Source: Bacilli bacterium (GTDB lineage: Bacteria; Bacillota; Bacilli; Paenibacillales; NBRC-103111). From it: a DNA stretch of 61,971 bases. The first letter of the stretch is position 1; every line of letters begins with the position of its first letter. Location of the stretch: assembly GCA_028287395.1 (NCBI GenBank), contig JAQBPR010000086.1:1-61971 (forward strand), read 5' to 3'. Of the stretch, positions 29,118-38,356 are shown piece by piece. The notes under the pieces are model-generated. The model made no database searches. It was given only the letters and a program-made list of their open reading frames with translations, and had not been told where the DNA came from. Position numbers and translations under genes: made by a program.

Positions 29118-30030
29118 CTATATTTCATAGCCAATGAGCCATTCTAGTCGTTTTAATTGCATTCGAACGGGGATCGTCCGAAGCAAGGTATTACGCAATT
29201 CAATCGCAACTAAATTTTCCAATTGCATAAGCTTGCCCATCATTCGTGATCTGCGCACAATTAGGCTTGTTCGCTTGATTCTACTTTGCTCATAAACTTG
29301 TAAAGCATTCGAAATATTCATTTGATTTCCTTGTAGACACCGAGATAAGACAAGTGCGTCTTCTATTGCTTGCGCTCCACCCTGCCCCAAATTAGGCTGC
29401 ATAGAATGCGCTGCATCTCCAAGCAAAGTTACACTACCTCGACTCCACTGCCTAAGCGGCTTACGATCAAAAATATCATGGGAAAGGATTTCTCACTCGT
29501 CCGTTGCATCAATTACAGCTTCTATGGGCTTACACCATCCTTGAAAGTGCTGTAAAGCTGCCTTTTTTCTTTCGTTTGGAGCAACTTCATTTCCTTGAAG
29601 AGCATTAATCGCGGCAAACCAAAATATTCTCCCATTAATGCACAGTTCCATGTTGAAGACGATAATATAATATCCTCTGTAGTTCTGCTCGGTGAATAAT
29701 AAAGCTATCTGTTCCGTACCGTTTAGCCTGTTCTTCAACTGGCATATCAATAAGTAATTTACCGTTCCAAGTACGTATTTCAGCTTTTCTCACTGGGGCG
29801 CCTTGTAAACGAATTTGATTGGCTGCACCTAACTTTTCCAGCACTTTCATCGCATTAGCCGCTAAAACAATGCCCGCGCCGATTCCTTTGAGTTCAATTG
29901 CTTTCTCATAAACATCGACTTGCCATCCTATTGCTTGCAATGCAATTGCTGTACATAATCCACCGATTCCGGCTCCAATAACAATCGCTCTTTTTTCGCT
30001 ATCTCCTTCGTAGCATCCTATCATTAGCAT
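29118..30030 (-). pseudogene. FAD-dependent monooxygenase, broken
   Basis: Remnant of a UbiH/PHBH-like flavin monooxygenase, normally about 380 residues. The N-terminal part (30030-29635) has the intact FAD-binding motif VIGAGIGGLCTAIALQ and reads to LQRILYYRLQHG. Sequence then jumps to INGRIFWFAAINA in another frame (29750 on), so about 140 residues containing the central GADGIHSAVR region are gone, with a frame change. In the second frame a TGA at 29495-29493 interrupts DATDE before EILSHDIFDRKPL, after which the frame continues through LLGDAAHSMQPNLGQGGAQAIEDA, the FAD-ribityl motif, to its natural end. An internal deletion plus a nonsense codon mean it cannot make a working enzyme. Confidence 0.9.
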
Positions 30031-30042
30031 ACCTTTCGTCCG

Positions 30043-30720
30043 TCAATATTTCTTATTCAATTTTTTTACTGTCCCATCTTTGTATCCAACAATCACTTGT
30101 TCAGCCATTTTAATAAATAGTCCGTTATCAACAATACCAGGAATCAGATTGATCAGGTTATGAAGTTCTTCAGGGCGATCTATATTTCCAAAATCACAGT
30201 CGATAATATAATTTCCATTGTCTGTAACATATGGTTTGTTGACAGATGCCCGTAATTTAGGTTCGCATCCAAGTTTAAGCAATTGCTTCATCGCAATTTC
30301 AAATCCAAACTTAACAATTTCCACTGGAAGTGAAAATTTACCTAACTGATCAACTAATTTACTCTCGTCAATAATAACTATGAATCTTTTACTGACGGCT
30401 GCAATAATTTTTTCCCGTAATAAAGCTCCGCCACCGCCTTTAATTAAATTTAGTTGCTTGTCTACTTCGTCAGCACCATCAATCGTAATATCAATTAATT
30501 CAATTTCCGAGAAAGTGATTAAATTTATCCCTAGTTCTTTTGCTATGTTCTCTGAATGCTTTGAAGTCGCTATTGCTTTTATATTTAAGCCTTCTTCCTT
30601 TACCCTATCTCCAATCTTTTGAATGGCCCAATAAGCAGTGGAGCCTGTACCTAATCCAACGATCATTCCATCCTTTATGTATTCCACCGCACTCTCAGCG
30701 GCTATTCTTTTTACATCCAT
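30043..30720 (-). CDS. rpiA: Ribose-5-phosphate isomerase A
   Basis: Interconverts ribose-5-phosphate and ribulose-5-phosphate in the pentose phosphate pathway. The 225-residue protein carries GLGTGSTA at 22-29, IDGADEVD near 80-87 and KGGGGALLREK near 94-104 with the catalytic Asp/Glu/Lys set. AGGTGGG precedes the ATG. It is more AT-rich and lysine/isoleucine-rich than its neighbours and sits between a decayed gene and obg, where Bacillus has no such gene, so local acquisition is possible. It has its own promoter. Confidence 0.95.
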   Translation of the reverse strand: MDVKRIAAESAVEYIKDGMIVGLGTGSTAYWAIQKIGDRVKEEGLNIKAIATSKHSENIAKELGINLITFSEIELIDITIDGADEVDKQLNLIKGGGGALLREKIIAAVSKRFIVIIDESKLVDQLGKFSLPVEIVKFGFEIAMKQLLKLGCEPKLRASVNKPYVTDNGNYIIDCDFGNIDRPEELHNLINLIPGIVDNGLFIKMAEQVIVGYKDGTVKKLNKKY

Positions 30721-30750
30721 GTTCCCACCTACTATATAAATTTTATTTAT

Positions 30751-30779
30751 AGTTTACCTTTATTCCCATTTCCGTACAA
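30751..30779 (-). promoter_or_regulatory. Sigma-A promoter of rpiA
   Basis: TTGTAC (30779-30774), 17 bases, TAAACT (30756-30751) on the minus strand, with a TATAAA just after. About 30 bases upstream of rpiA. Confidence 0.55.
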
Positions 30780-30856
30780 GCGCACCATTAATACGGAAAC
30801 CAAAGATAAACGGCTACTCCGTCTTTTATAACGGCAGCGTTTGTCCAGAATTATAA

Positions 30857-30904
30857 GAAAAAAACGAATCGTTCACATGTCTTCAACATGTAATCGATTC
30901 GTTA
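30857..30904 (-). terminator. Terminator after obg
   Basis: AACGAATCG/CGATTCGTT (9 bp) continued by TACATGT/ACATGTG across a TGAAG loop, then a T7 run on the minus strand, 18 bases past the obg stop. One of the strongest terminators in the window. Confidence 0.9.
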
Positions 30905-30922
30905 TAGCACCCTCAATACAAA

Positions 30923-32224
30923 CTAACCTTTTTCATAAAATTCAAATTCGAAATCGCCGATGCGCACGGATTGGCCGTCTTCTGCACCAAGCTCACGCAG
31001 CTTTTGATCAATCCCCATGTTACGCATAATCCGCGCAAACCGTAAAATAGCATCGTGTGACATCAAATTTGTACGCTTGATCATCTTCTCAAGTCCCGGA
31101 CTTTCCACAACAAATCCTTCATTTTCGCGATATACTTTGAATTCATTCTCCTTAGATCTCTCTAAACGGAATACCTTTCGCCCTTCAGCTTCCGTAACTT
31201 CCTCAGGATTCGTCACTTCCACCTCTTGATCCAATACATCCGCAATCCGATAAAGCAGCTCTTGCACGCCATTCTTCGAAATAGCTGAAATTGCGAAAAT
31301 TTCTTTTTCCCCGAAGCCTTCCGTCAGCTTTTGGCGAAATTGTTGAAGATTTTCTTCCGATTCCGGCATATCCATTTTATTGGCAACAATAATCTGCGGG
31401 CGCTGTTCCAATTTCTCGCTATATAGCTTTAATTCTTCATTTATTTTTAACCAATCCTCAAAAGGATCCCGCCCCTCGCCAGCAGACATGTCCACAACAT
31501 GAACAATGATCCGTGTGCGTTCAACATGACGAAGAAATTCATGTCCGAGACCAACTCCTTGATGTGCACCTTCAATCAAACCAGGCAAATCAGCCATCAC
31601 AAAGCTTCGTCCGTCACCAACGTCAACTACACCGAGATTGGGAGAAAGCGTTGTGAAATGATATGCGGCAATTTTGGGTTGAGCGGCAGAAACGACGGAT
31701 AGCAAAGTAGATTTACCTACACTTGGGAATCCAACCAAGCCAATATCTGCAATGACCTTCAGTTCGAGAATAACCCAACGCTCCTGACCTTCTTCACCGT
31801 TCTCCGCAATTTCTGGTGCGGAATTGGCAGGCGTAGCAAATCGAGCGTTCCCCCGTCCTCCACGTCCGCCCCGCGCAACAACGACTTCTTGACCTTGACG
31901 TGTTAAATCAGCGATCATTTCTTGCGTGTTTTCATCCACGACCACCGTTCCGGGTGGGACACGCACAATCATATCATCCGCATTCGCGCCATGCATTGTT
32001 TTATTGCGGCCTTTAATACCACCATCCGCTTTAAAATGTCTTTGATAACGGAAATCCATCAGCGTTCTTAAACCTTCATCGACGCGAAAGATCACATCCC
32101 CGCCATTACCGCCGTCGCCACCAGCGGGACCGCCTTCAGCAACATATTTTTCACGACGAAATGCTACGATGCCATCCCCGCCATCTCCCGCTTTAATGTA
32201 TATTTTCGCTTTATCAACAAACAT
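30923..32224 (-). CDS. obg: GTPase Obg
   Basis: Essential ribosome-associated GTPase in 50S assembly and stress/sporulation signalling. The 433 residues show the Gly-rich Obg domain ([24 protein letters not shown]), the G domain with G1 GFPSVGKST at 165-173, DLPG and NKMDMPE, and the C-terminal OCT domain (about 360-433). The ATG at 32224 is preferred to an upstream start because AGGTGG is 7 bases away and [16 protein letters not shown] is the family N-terminus. It follows spo0B by 14 bases, as in B. subtilis. Confidence 0.96.
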   Translation of the reverse strand: MFVDKAKIYIKAGDGGDGIVAFRREKYVAEGGPAGGDGGNGGDVIFRVDEGLRTLMDFRYQRHFKADGGIKGRNKTMHGANADDMIVRVPPGTVVVDENTQEMIADLTRQGQEVVVARGGRGGRGNARFATPANSAPEIAENGEEGQERWVILELKVIADIGLVGFPSVGKSTLLSVVSAAQPKIAAYHFTTLSPNLGVVDVGDGRSFVMADLPGLIEGAHQGVGLGHEFLRHVERTRIIVHVVDMSAGEGRDPFEDWLKINEELKLYSEKLEQRPQIIVANKMDMPESEENLQQFRQKLTEGFGEKEIFAISAISKNGVQELLYRIADVLDQEVEVTNPEEVTEAEGRKVFRLERSKENEFKVYRENEGFVVESPGLEKMIKRTNLMSHDAILRFARIMRNMGIDQKLRELGAEDGQSVRIGDFEFEFYEKG

Positions 32225-32238
32225 AATAAGTCCACCTC

Positions 32239-32973
32239 TTATTTGCAAAAGGGCAGTCGAATCGTTACAACCGCCTTATTCGCCGTATATTCCTGTTCAA
32301 GCCTGGCAAATTGCACAGTGTAGGATTCATTTATCGCGATCAAAGCATTTTGTAATGCTTTTGCGTTGAAACCGCCTTGATAAATTAAATCGAACAACAA
32401 TGCGTCTTCTTCTAAATCGAACTGCAAGCTCAGTACGTTCGGCTCTTCGTCCGAAAGTAAAGCATGGGAATGGAACAATTTAACCATGTCTTGTACAAAC
32501 TTAGATACCTTCACTGTATCTAACGGCAGTGCTGCCAAATTAATGTCTTGGTCCATTTCCAATTCCAAATCAAACATAGTGTAATGCAGTCGAAAAGTAA
32601 TAAAAAAAGCCACAAGCGAGGGGATGCCCAATTTAGCGACACAGCTTTCTTGCAGCGCTTTGTTTCTTATCTTATCCATACAATCGTCTAATTTATCATA
32701 CTTTTTTAAACTGACATAACCAAACAGCAGTTGTATATCGTTCATCCAATCATGGCGATAGTGACTGACCAAATCAATTATCAACTGCTCTTTTATCGTT
32801 TGAAGCTGCCTTCGTTCTTCCTTATACGTGAGAAAAATACAGACACTACACACGACAAACAATACCGCTAATAATAAGGATATCCAAATTTGCGAGGAAA
32901 ACCACATCAACAACAATAAAGATACAAACAAGGTTACAGCTGATATCAAACGTATCTGTTGCCACCTTTGCAT
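32239..32973 (-). CDS. spo0B: Sporulation phosphotransferase Spo0B
   Basis: Phosphorelay protein that passes phosphate from Spo0F to Spo0A. The key RHDWMN box is at residues 73-78, giving H74 as the phospho-acceptor (His30 in B. subtilis). Ahead of it are two hydrophobic segments (about 8-25 and 28-48) that would anchor this form in the membrane, which the Bacillus protein lacks. The rest is the degenerate kinase-like SPOB_ab domain. The place between rpmA and obg confirms the call. Confidence 0.88.
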   Translation of the reverse strand: MQRWQQIRLISAVTLFVSLLLLMWFSSQIWISLLLAVLFVVCSVCIFLTYKEERRQLQTIKEQLIIDLVSHYRHDWMNDIQLLFGYVSLKKYDKLDDCMDKIRNKALQESCVAKLGIPSLVAFFITFRLHYTMFDLELEMDQDINLAALPLDTVKVSKFVQDMVKLFHSHALLSDEEPNVLSLQFDLEEDALLFDLIYQGGFNAKALQNALIAINESYTVQFARLEQEYTANKAVVTIRLPFCK

Positions 32974-33004
32974 TTCATCTCTCCGTTCCGATTCGTTTTC
33001 TCAC

Positions 33005-33031
33005 AAAAAAACCCCGGCGCTAAGGCCGGAG
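33005..33031 (-). terminator. Terminator after rpmA
   Basis: CTCCGGC/GCCGGGG (7 bp, one wobble) followed on the minus strand by T7, 15 bases past rpmA. It ends the L21-Prp-L27 transcript before spo0B. Confidence 0.85.
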
Positions 33032-33046
33032 CTTAGGATCGAACAA

Positions 33047-33349
33047 TTATGCCAATACTGCGGCAGCTTCTGTCGATGGATAGACGCTTACTTTTTTGCG
33101 ATCGCGTCCCCAACGTTCGAATTTAACAACGCCTTCAACCATTGCAAAAAGGGTATCATCGGAACCAATGCCCACATTGTTGCCTGGATGAACCTTTGTT
33201 CCGCGTTGACGGTAAAGAATACTTCCTGCAGTAACGGTTTGACCGTCAGCACGCTTTGCGCCAAGACGCTTTCCTGCGCTGTCACGTCCGTTTTTAGTTG
33301 AACCTACCCCTTTTTTCGAGGCAAATAACTGTAGATTTAATTGTAACAT
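33047..33349 (-). CDS. rpmA: 50S ribosomal protein L27
   Basis: Ribosomal protein near the peptidyl transferase centre. The 100-residue precursor begins [18 protein letters not shown]; the extension up to LQLF is the Firmicute leader that must be cut off by the protease Prp, encoded just upstream. The rest has the basic [15 protein letters not shown] and HPGNNVGIG signatures. It is the third gene of the rplU-prp-rpmA operon, 6 bases after prp. Confidence 0.98.
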   Translation of the reverse strand: MLQLNLQLFASKKGVGSTKNGRDSAGKRLGAKRADGQTVTAGSILYRQRGTKVHPGNNVGIGSDDTLFAMVEGVVKFERWGRDRKKVSVYPSTEAAAVLA

Positions 33350-33355
33350 GGATGT

Positions 33356-33700
33356 CTACCTCCTTTTCTTCGCTTTTTCTTGCACCTGTATATAGGAACC
33401 GTACGTTTTTTCTATAGTTTTCAACATAACAATCATTGATTCCAACAGCAATTGCAGCTTAGCTTGCTGAGCTTCATCCAAAGCTTCGGGAACGGAGGCT
33501 TGCAAAAAACCATCCTTCATTTGACTTTGCATTACTATACCCAATATTGCTTCAGCAGAATTAACCGTACCTACAGTAATTGCAGATACCCCTGCACACA
33601 CAATATCATGACCATGTTCAGCAAAATTCGCATGTCCCTTAATCGAGAACGAATCAATGTGGTTATTCAATTGTTGCCTTTCAATCACAACACGAATCAT
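33356..33700 (-). CDS. prp: Ribosomal-processing cysteine protease Prp
   Basis: Removes the N-terminal extension of L27. The 114-residue protein has the conserved GHANFAEHG and HDIVCAGVSA motifs, placing the catalytic pair at H23 and C35. It lies between rplU and rpmA as in B. subtilis (ysxB), and its substrate, with the LNLQLF cleavage sequence, is the next gene. Confidence 0.93.
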   Translation of the reverse strand: MIRVVIERQQLNNHIDSFSIKGHANFAEHGHDIVCAGVSAITVGTVNSAEAILGIVMQSQMKDGFLQASVPEALDEAQQAKLQLLLESMIVMLKTIEKTYGSYIQVQEKAKKRR

Positions 33701-33709
33701 AGCAGCCTC

Positions 33710-34021
33710 TTACGCTTGGATCTTGTCGATAACGACTTTAGTGTAAGGCTGACGATGTCCTTGCTTGCGACGATAGTTTTTCTTAGCTTTGTATTTGTAG
33801 ATTACGATTTTCTCGCCTTTGCCATGCTTTTCTACTTTTGCAGAAACTGCAGCACCTTCAACGACTGGAGAACCAATTACCAAGCCACTTTCTTTAGATA
33901 CCGCCAATACTTTGTTAAAAGTAACGACTTCTCCTTCAAAAGCATGTAATTTCTCGATGAAAAGCACATCGCCCTCTTGAACTTTGTATTGCTTACCACC
34001 TGTTTCAATGATTGCGTACAT
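33710..34021 (-). CDS. rplU: 50S ribosomal protein L21
   Basis: Binds 23S rRNA in the large subunit. The 103-residue product starts [14 protein letters not shown] and ends with the [16 protein letters not shown] signature. A longer in-frame start exists upstream, but the ATG at 34021 has GGAGG nine bases before it and is the family start. It is preceded by an L21 leader RNA and a strong promoter. Confidence 0.98.
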   Translation of the reverse strand: MYAIIETGGKQYKVQEGDVLFIEKLHAFEGEVVTFNKVLAVSKESGLVIGSPVVEGAAVSAKVEKHGKGEKIVIYKYKAKKNYRRKQGHRQPYTKVVIDKIQA

Positions 34022-34030
34022 TTTGTTGCA

Positions 34031-34130
34031 CCTCCCCATGTCTCAGACTCGCCTTGTATCCAGGTGACACCCTTATCTACGATAGGATGTACTTAAACCC
34101 GACCCGTGCGGTTATAGCATGTTTAAACAA
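34031..34130 (-). ncRNA. L21 ribosomal protein leader
   Basis: Untranslated leader of the rplU operon. On the minus strand it holds the pairing ACCGCAC/GTCGGGT region, then ATCCTATCGTAGATAAGGGT, and GTCACCTGG ... GGCGAGTCTGAGAC ending at the ribosome binding site. This ordered set of conserved blocks matches the Firmicute L21 leader, thought to bind L21 (or L27) and repress the operon. Exact ends are estimated. Confidence 0.8.
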
Positions 34131-34141
34131 CACACTGAAAC

Positions 34142-34170
34142 ATTCTAGCATATTGGAAAATATAAAGCAA
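34142..34170 (-). promoter_or_regulatory. Sigma-A promoter of rplU-prp-rpmA
   Basis: TTGCTT (34170-34165), 17 bases, TAGAAT (34147-34142) on the minus strand, directly ahead of the L21 leader and just past the rng stop. Confidence 0.75.
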
Positions 34171-34185
34171 TCAAATTAATTTAAA

Positions 34186-35406
34186 TTAATTTAAGGAATG
34201 ATCCACCGTATGCCTTACTTTTTTTCGCGTAAGCTCCATCAAACCTAGCTTCGTCCAGCCTACAATGTTCGTTTTGGTACGATCCTTCGCACAGCACTGC
34301 TCAAGACGCTCCGCTACAAGACGACGATGCTCGTCCTGCGTCATATCGATAAAATCAACAATTATAATCCCCGATAAATCACGAAGCCTTAGCAGCCTGG
34401 CAATTTCTTCAGCTGCCTCCAGATTCGCAGCAAATACCGTTTGCTCCAGATCCTCATCACCGACAAATTTACCCGTATTGACATCAATCACAATCAAGGC
34501 TTCCGTCCGATCCAGCACTAGATAGCCACCGCTTGGAAGCATAATCTTCGGACGAAATGCCTTTTCAAGTTCGGTAGAAATAGAGTAAATCGTATAGATC
34601 GGAGCTGACTTATCATATAAATGTACACGTTTAGCAAAAGCTGGCGAAATTTCGTGCACCATCCAGGTGATTTCCTCTGCCATTTGTGGATGATCCACAA
34701 TAATTTCATCTACCTCATCTGTTACTAAATCCCGAATCAGCCGCGGAATCATTTCTAAATCACGGTACAGCAGCGCTGGTGGTATCAGCGTCTGCTGGGC
34801 TTTAAATGCAGCATCATTCCACAAGCTGCGCAATAACAGCAAATCTTGCTCTAATGCCTCATAAGTCTCACCCTCAGCAACCGTTCGCAAGATTAATCCT
34901 TCATCAACCAAACGAAGCTTTTCACCAATTGCCGTCAATCTAGTTCGTTCCTCTTCCGAGCTGATTTTTTTCGACACAGCCACATAATCTGCGTTGGGAA
35001 GCAGTACAATCCATCTCCCGGGGATCGTAAAGTGTGTTGTAATCCGCGCGCCTTTGCCACCATAAGGCTCTTTCTTAACCTGAACGATAATATGCTGACC
35101 CAGACGCAGTAAATCAGCAATGGAAGGCTTCACAAGCGGTTTTTTTTCTAAATTTGCTGGAAGTAAATCATCTATGTGTAAAAATGCATTCTTTTCCAGT
35201 CCAATATCAACAAAAGCTGCTTCCATACCCGGAAGCACATTCACAACGCGTCCTTTGTATATATTCCCGGCGCGTTCTCTCTCTAATGGTCGCTCGATAT
35301 AAAACTCAACAAGCTTCCCATCTTCAAGCAAAGCAACCTGACTTCCTGCGGATTCGTAATGTACAATCATTTGTTTCGAATGCTTCTCCAATGCCACTAT
35401 TTTCAC
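34186..35406 (-). CDS. rng: Ribonuclease E/G family protein
   Basis: Endoribonuclease for RNA processing or turnover. The 406 residues include the S1 domain (RAGNIYKGRVVNVLPGMEAAFVDIGLEKNAFLH near 45-78), the RNase-H-like and DNase-I-like parts, and both catalytic aspartates in VIDVNTG (near 318) and IVDFIDM (near 357). It stops at ELTRKKVRHTVDHSLN, before the position where RNase E and G carry the CPxC zinc link that joins dimers, and no such motif follows in any frame. B. subtilis lacks this enzyme. Gene lies between spoIVFB and rplU. Confidence 0.88.
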   Translation of the reverse strand: MKIVALEKHSKQMIVHYESAGSQVALLEDGKLVEFYIERPLERERAGNIYKGRVVNVLPGMEAAFVDIGLEKNAFLHIDDLLPANLEKKPLVKPSIADLLRLGQHIIVQVKKEPYGGKGARITTHFTIPGRWIVLLPNADYVAVSKKISSEEERTRLTAIGEKLRLVDEGLILRTVAEGETYEALEQDLLLLRSLWNDAAFKAQQTLIPPALLYRDLEMIPRLIRDLVTDEVDEIIVDHPQMAEEITWMVHEISPAFAKRVHLYDKSAPIYTIYSISTELEKAFRPKIMLPSGGYLVLDRTEALIVIDVNTGKFVGDEDLEQTVFAANLEAAEEIARLLRLRDLSGIIIVDFIDMTQDEHRRLVAERLEQCCAKDRTKTNIVGWTKLGLMELTRKKVRHTVDHSLN

Positions 35407-35434
35407 CTCGATCTGACATCCATCTTCTTATATT

Positions 35435-36313
35435 TTACATGAATAGTTCCGAAACCGCACGGTTCGATTTTTGTTCAGAAAAATAAGCACGGATAATTCG
35501 CTGCTCAGTCAGTACCTTTTGAATCATCCCTTGTTCATTTAGAATGAAAATCAAATGATATTTTTCACGCATAAACAGATGGACAATCGCCGAGATTTCT
35601 TTCTGCCCTGCAACCACAATGGGCTGCGCCAAAGAGCCCTGTGCCATGTGCTGCAGCGCTCGGCTTTCGCGACTCGTTAAAAAACGGCGAAATTGATAAG
35701 GGATATGTCGGAAACCATATCCATTCGCATACATTAAGAAGAAACCAATGACCAACAAATTCAACTGAATGCCCCCATGCGCCCGCAAAGGAATTACAGC
35801 AAAACAAACGATCATAAAGCTTAAAAGCAAGCTCAACCCCGTGCAAAAACGTAATACTTTATGATAACTGAGTTGGTAGCTGAGCAGAGAAACCAAAGCT
35901 TTGCCGCCATCCAAAGGTAAAACAGGCAGCAAATTAAATAAGCCGATCCATAGATTGGCCTGCATAAAATATTCCCACCACACAGGATCATTCCAACCCA
36001 ATTGCTTCATCCCATAGGCAAAAGCGGCCATCCAAGCATTTTGCAAGGGTCCTGCCAGCGCCACCCATAATTCTTCATGTGCGGGTACATTTCCTGATTC
36101 CTCGACGACTGCAACTCCTCCAAAAGGCAAGAGCTGCACCTCCATGACCCTCCAGCCAAAGCTTTTTGCAGCGACTACATGTCCCAATTCATGAATTAAA
36201 ACGATGGCGAATAACGTAAGCAGTTCAATAAAATAACCTGTAAAAACAGAAAATATCATCATCAATACAAACAATGGATGAAAGCGATATACGGTACCCA
36301 AGCATTTAATCAA
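35435..36313 (-). CDS. spoIVFB: SpoIVFB-type site-2 metalloprotease
   Basis: Membrane-embedded zinc protease that cleaves pro-sigma-K in the mother cell. The 292-residue protein has HELGH at 41-45, LPFGG near 62, the NLLPVLPLDGG motif at 127-137 supplying the third ligand, and a C-terminal CBS-like regulatory domain. Six membrane segments are predicted. The reading frame opens with TTG inside the end of spoIVFA (8-base overlap) and no other start fits, so translation is probably coupled. Its inhibitor SpoIVFA precedes it. Confidence 0.88.
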   Translation of the reverse strand: MIKCLGTVYRFHPLFVLMMIFSVFTGYFIELLTLFAIVLIHELGHVVAAKSFGWRVMEVQLLPFGGVAVVEESGNVPAHEELWVALAGPLQNAWMAAFAYGMKQLGWNDPVWWEYFMQANLWIGLFNLLPVLPLDGGKALVSLLSYQLSYHKVLRFCTGLSLLLSFMIVCFAVIPLRAHGGIQLNLLVIGFFLMYANGYGFRHIPYQFRRFLTSRESRALQHMAQGSLAQPIVVAGQKEISAIVHLFMREKYHLIFILNEQGMIQKVLTEQRIIRAYFSEQKSNRAVSELFM

Positions 36314-36968
36314 ACGTAATCACGTCCACAGGGTTCACATATTCCGCATCCTTCATCACCGCCAAATATACGTTGCCTTTCAATTGCCCTTTGGGGATTG
36401 AAGCTTTGCCGATCTCTTCCCCAACCGTAATCCAATCATTCTTTTCCCATTGAAGGGGCTGCAGATTCCCATATGTAGATTGATAACCACTCGCATGCTG
36501 CAGGATGACTGTGTTGCCTGTGTCTACTCTATACCCAGCGTATATAACCCTGCCTGTATCCATAGCGCATACCGAAGCATTGGCTTGAGTCTGTATCACA
36601 ATGGCTTGGTGATCCGAAGCATAGGGTATAACGATTTTACCGTGTACCGGAATATAAAAGCTCTTCAGACCTAATGCATCCACTTTTTCGGCTTCTTGAC
36701 CCTGGGGAGCATGAAAGGAAGGAATAAAAGAAGGCGTGCCGCTAAATTTACTCTGATACCAAGCTTCCACAGCTTGAAAAGCGATTTCTTTGGTTAACGC
36801 TTTATTCACATATTCCTGTCCCTGCTCAGCCCAAGGTGTACGAAATTGAAACATGGCAAAAATGCAAATGAACAACAGCAGCGCTATACATAGTTTTACC
36901 TGAATTTGTTTTTGCGTAGGCATCCAAAGCCAAGCTCTTGGTTCATTGGTTTGATCTTTAATTTCCAT
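36306..36968 (-). CDS. spoIVFA: SpoIVFA-like M23-fold protein
   Basis: Membrane protein that holds SpoIVFB inactive with BofA. The 220-residue product has one membrane helix (about 25-43) and an outer M23-type domain at the C-terminus. The M23 catalytic residues are missing: the usual HxH is replaced in STYGNL, so it should be a scaffold rather than a peptidase, as in Bacillus SpoIVFA. The start at 36968 is chosen because GGAGG is 8 bases upstream; the longer in-frame start lacks a site. Confidence 0.82.
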   Translation of the reverse strand: MEIKDQTNEPRAWLWMPTQKQIQVKLCIALLLFICIFAMFQFRTPWAEQGQEYVNKALTKEIAFQAVEAWYQSKFSGTPSFIPSFHAPQGQEAEKVDALGLKSFYIPVHGKIVIPYASDHQAIVIQTQANASVCAMDTGRVIYAGYRVDTGNTVILQHASGYQSTYGNLQPLQWEKNDWITVGEEIGKASIPKGQLKGNVYLAVMKDAEYVNPVDVITFD

Positions 36969-37101
36969 ATTGATATCCTCCGCATTCATAGAGCTTGTAT
37001 ACTCTAACCTATGAGGACAGGGCAAAGAATATGAAAAAACACTAAGAAACCATTGACAGGGGAATATAACGAGCAACCAATATTGTTGCACGTTAGCAAA
37101 A

Positions 37102-37140
37102 CAAAAAAACCTTCAAAGCTATATCGCTAGCTTTAAAGGC
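37102..37140 (-). terminator. Terminator after rodA
   Basis: CCTTTAAAGCTA/TAGCTTTGAAGG (12 bp, one mismatch) with a five-base loop, then T7 on the minus strand, 50 bases past the rodA stop. It ends the mre-min-rodA transcript before spoIVFA. Confidence 0.85.
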
Positions 37141-37189
37141 TCTTTTGTTGTATTGGGAGCTCGGCTTAATATCCGAATATCATTGATTT

Positions 37190-38350
37190 TTACTCTAGGA
37201 ACATGGACACTTTTTCTTGATGGACGCGTACGCTCATTACAATCCCGATGGAAATCATATTAATCATAAGTGAAGTTCCGCCATAACTGATGAAGGGAAG
37301 CGTGATTCCAGTAAGCGGCATCAAGCCAATTAACATGCCAATATTCTCATAAATTTGGAAAACAAACATCGAAACGATACCAACTATAATATAGGACCCA
37401 CTTAAGTCCAGCGTTTGGATTGAAATGAGAATCATCCGGTAAATCAACAAAAAGTATAGCAAAAGCAGCGCAGCTGAACCAATAAAACCGAACTCTTCAC
37501 CCACCACCGCAAAAATAGAATCTGTATAAGCAACGGGAACACTGCCGGAATGAATGGAATTGCCTTTAAGATAGCCCTCTCCCGTTAATAAACCGGAGCC
37601 AATGGCTCGTTTGGATTGCTCCACTTGATATTTATCTTTATCTGTAGCTTCATTCGGAAAGAGAAAAGTATCCATGCGCCCCGTCCAATGTTCTTGTTTC
37701 GGATAATGGTCATGCAGATACTGTTTAATTTGGACGTGATAGGTTGTATAAAAATATAAAAACACAGATAAAACGGAAACAATCACCACAGTTCCTATAG
37801 CTACAAACTTAAATTTAATGTTGCCTATCCAAAACATGCCAAGCAAGATAACCAGATAAATGATCGCATTACCCAAATCATTTTCAATAAAGACCAATAG
37901 AAACGGAAACAAACCAATTGCGCATATCGGAATCACATCATGCACTAATTCCAATTTCGCCCCACCGCGACGGGAAATATAGGCTGTAATCGCAATAATT
38001 AATATGAACTTCATCAACTCAGCCGGCTGAAATGATAAGCCTAGTGGAAGCTGAAACCATCCTGTGGAACCATATTGTGTTTTGCCAAGCAACAATACAG
38101 CAATCAACAAAACAATGCCCACAATATAAAGATACAGCGCTAATTTGACGAAAATGCGAAAATCAATCATCAATACGAAAAAAAAACAAAACAAACCAAA
38201 AATAGAAATATAAACATTTCTCATAATATTGAAATGAGCAAATGTCGGGTTATCAACCATTGCACTATGAATAAGCAAGTTGCTAATGATCATAAACAAG
38301 ACCAAGATAAGGACAATCGACCAATCAATTTTTTTTATTTTCTCAAGCAA
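37190..38350 (-). CDS. rodA: RodA/FtsW/SpoVE-family glycosyltransferase
   Basis: SEDS-family peptidoglycan polymerase of the membrane, working with a class B PBP. The 386-residue protein has about ten membrane segments, GSTGWFQLPLGLSFQPAELMK near 94-114 (SEDS signature), FIENDLGNAI containing the catalytic-type Asp near 160, an extracellular loop GRMDTFLFP, and the C-terminal LPFISYGGTSLM. Its operon with mreBCD favours the elongation-type RodA, but FtsW or SpoVE cannot be ruled out. It lies 6 bases after minD. In B. subtilis minD is followed directly by spoIVFA. Confidence 0.88.
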   Translation of the reverse strand: MLEKIKKIDWSIVLILVLFMIISNLLIHSAMVDNPTFAHFNIMRNVYISIFGLFCFFFVLMIDFRIFVKLALYLYIVGIVLLIAVLLLGKTQYGSTGWFQLPLGLSFQPAELMKFILIIAITAYISRRGGAKLELVHDVIPICAIGLFPFLLVFIENDLGNAIIYLVILLGMFWIGNIKFKFVAIGTVVIVSVLSVFLYFYTTYHVQIKQYLHDHYPKQEHWTGRMDTFLFPNEATDKDKYQVEQSKRAIGSGLLTGEGYLKGNSIHSGSVPVAYTDSIFAVVGEEFGFIGSAALLLLYFLLIYRMILISIQTLDLSGSYIIVGIVSMFVFQIYENIGMLIGLMPLTGITLPFISYGGTSLMINMISIGIVMSVRVHQEKVSMFLE

Positions 38351-38356
38351 TGGCTA

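Noticed and set aside
32828..33301. 157-codon plus-strand frame across the spo0B-rpmA junction
   Set aside because: Antisense to rpmA and spo0B and it crosses a strong terminator; composition is that of a shadow frame.
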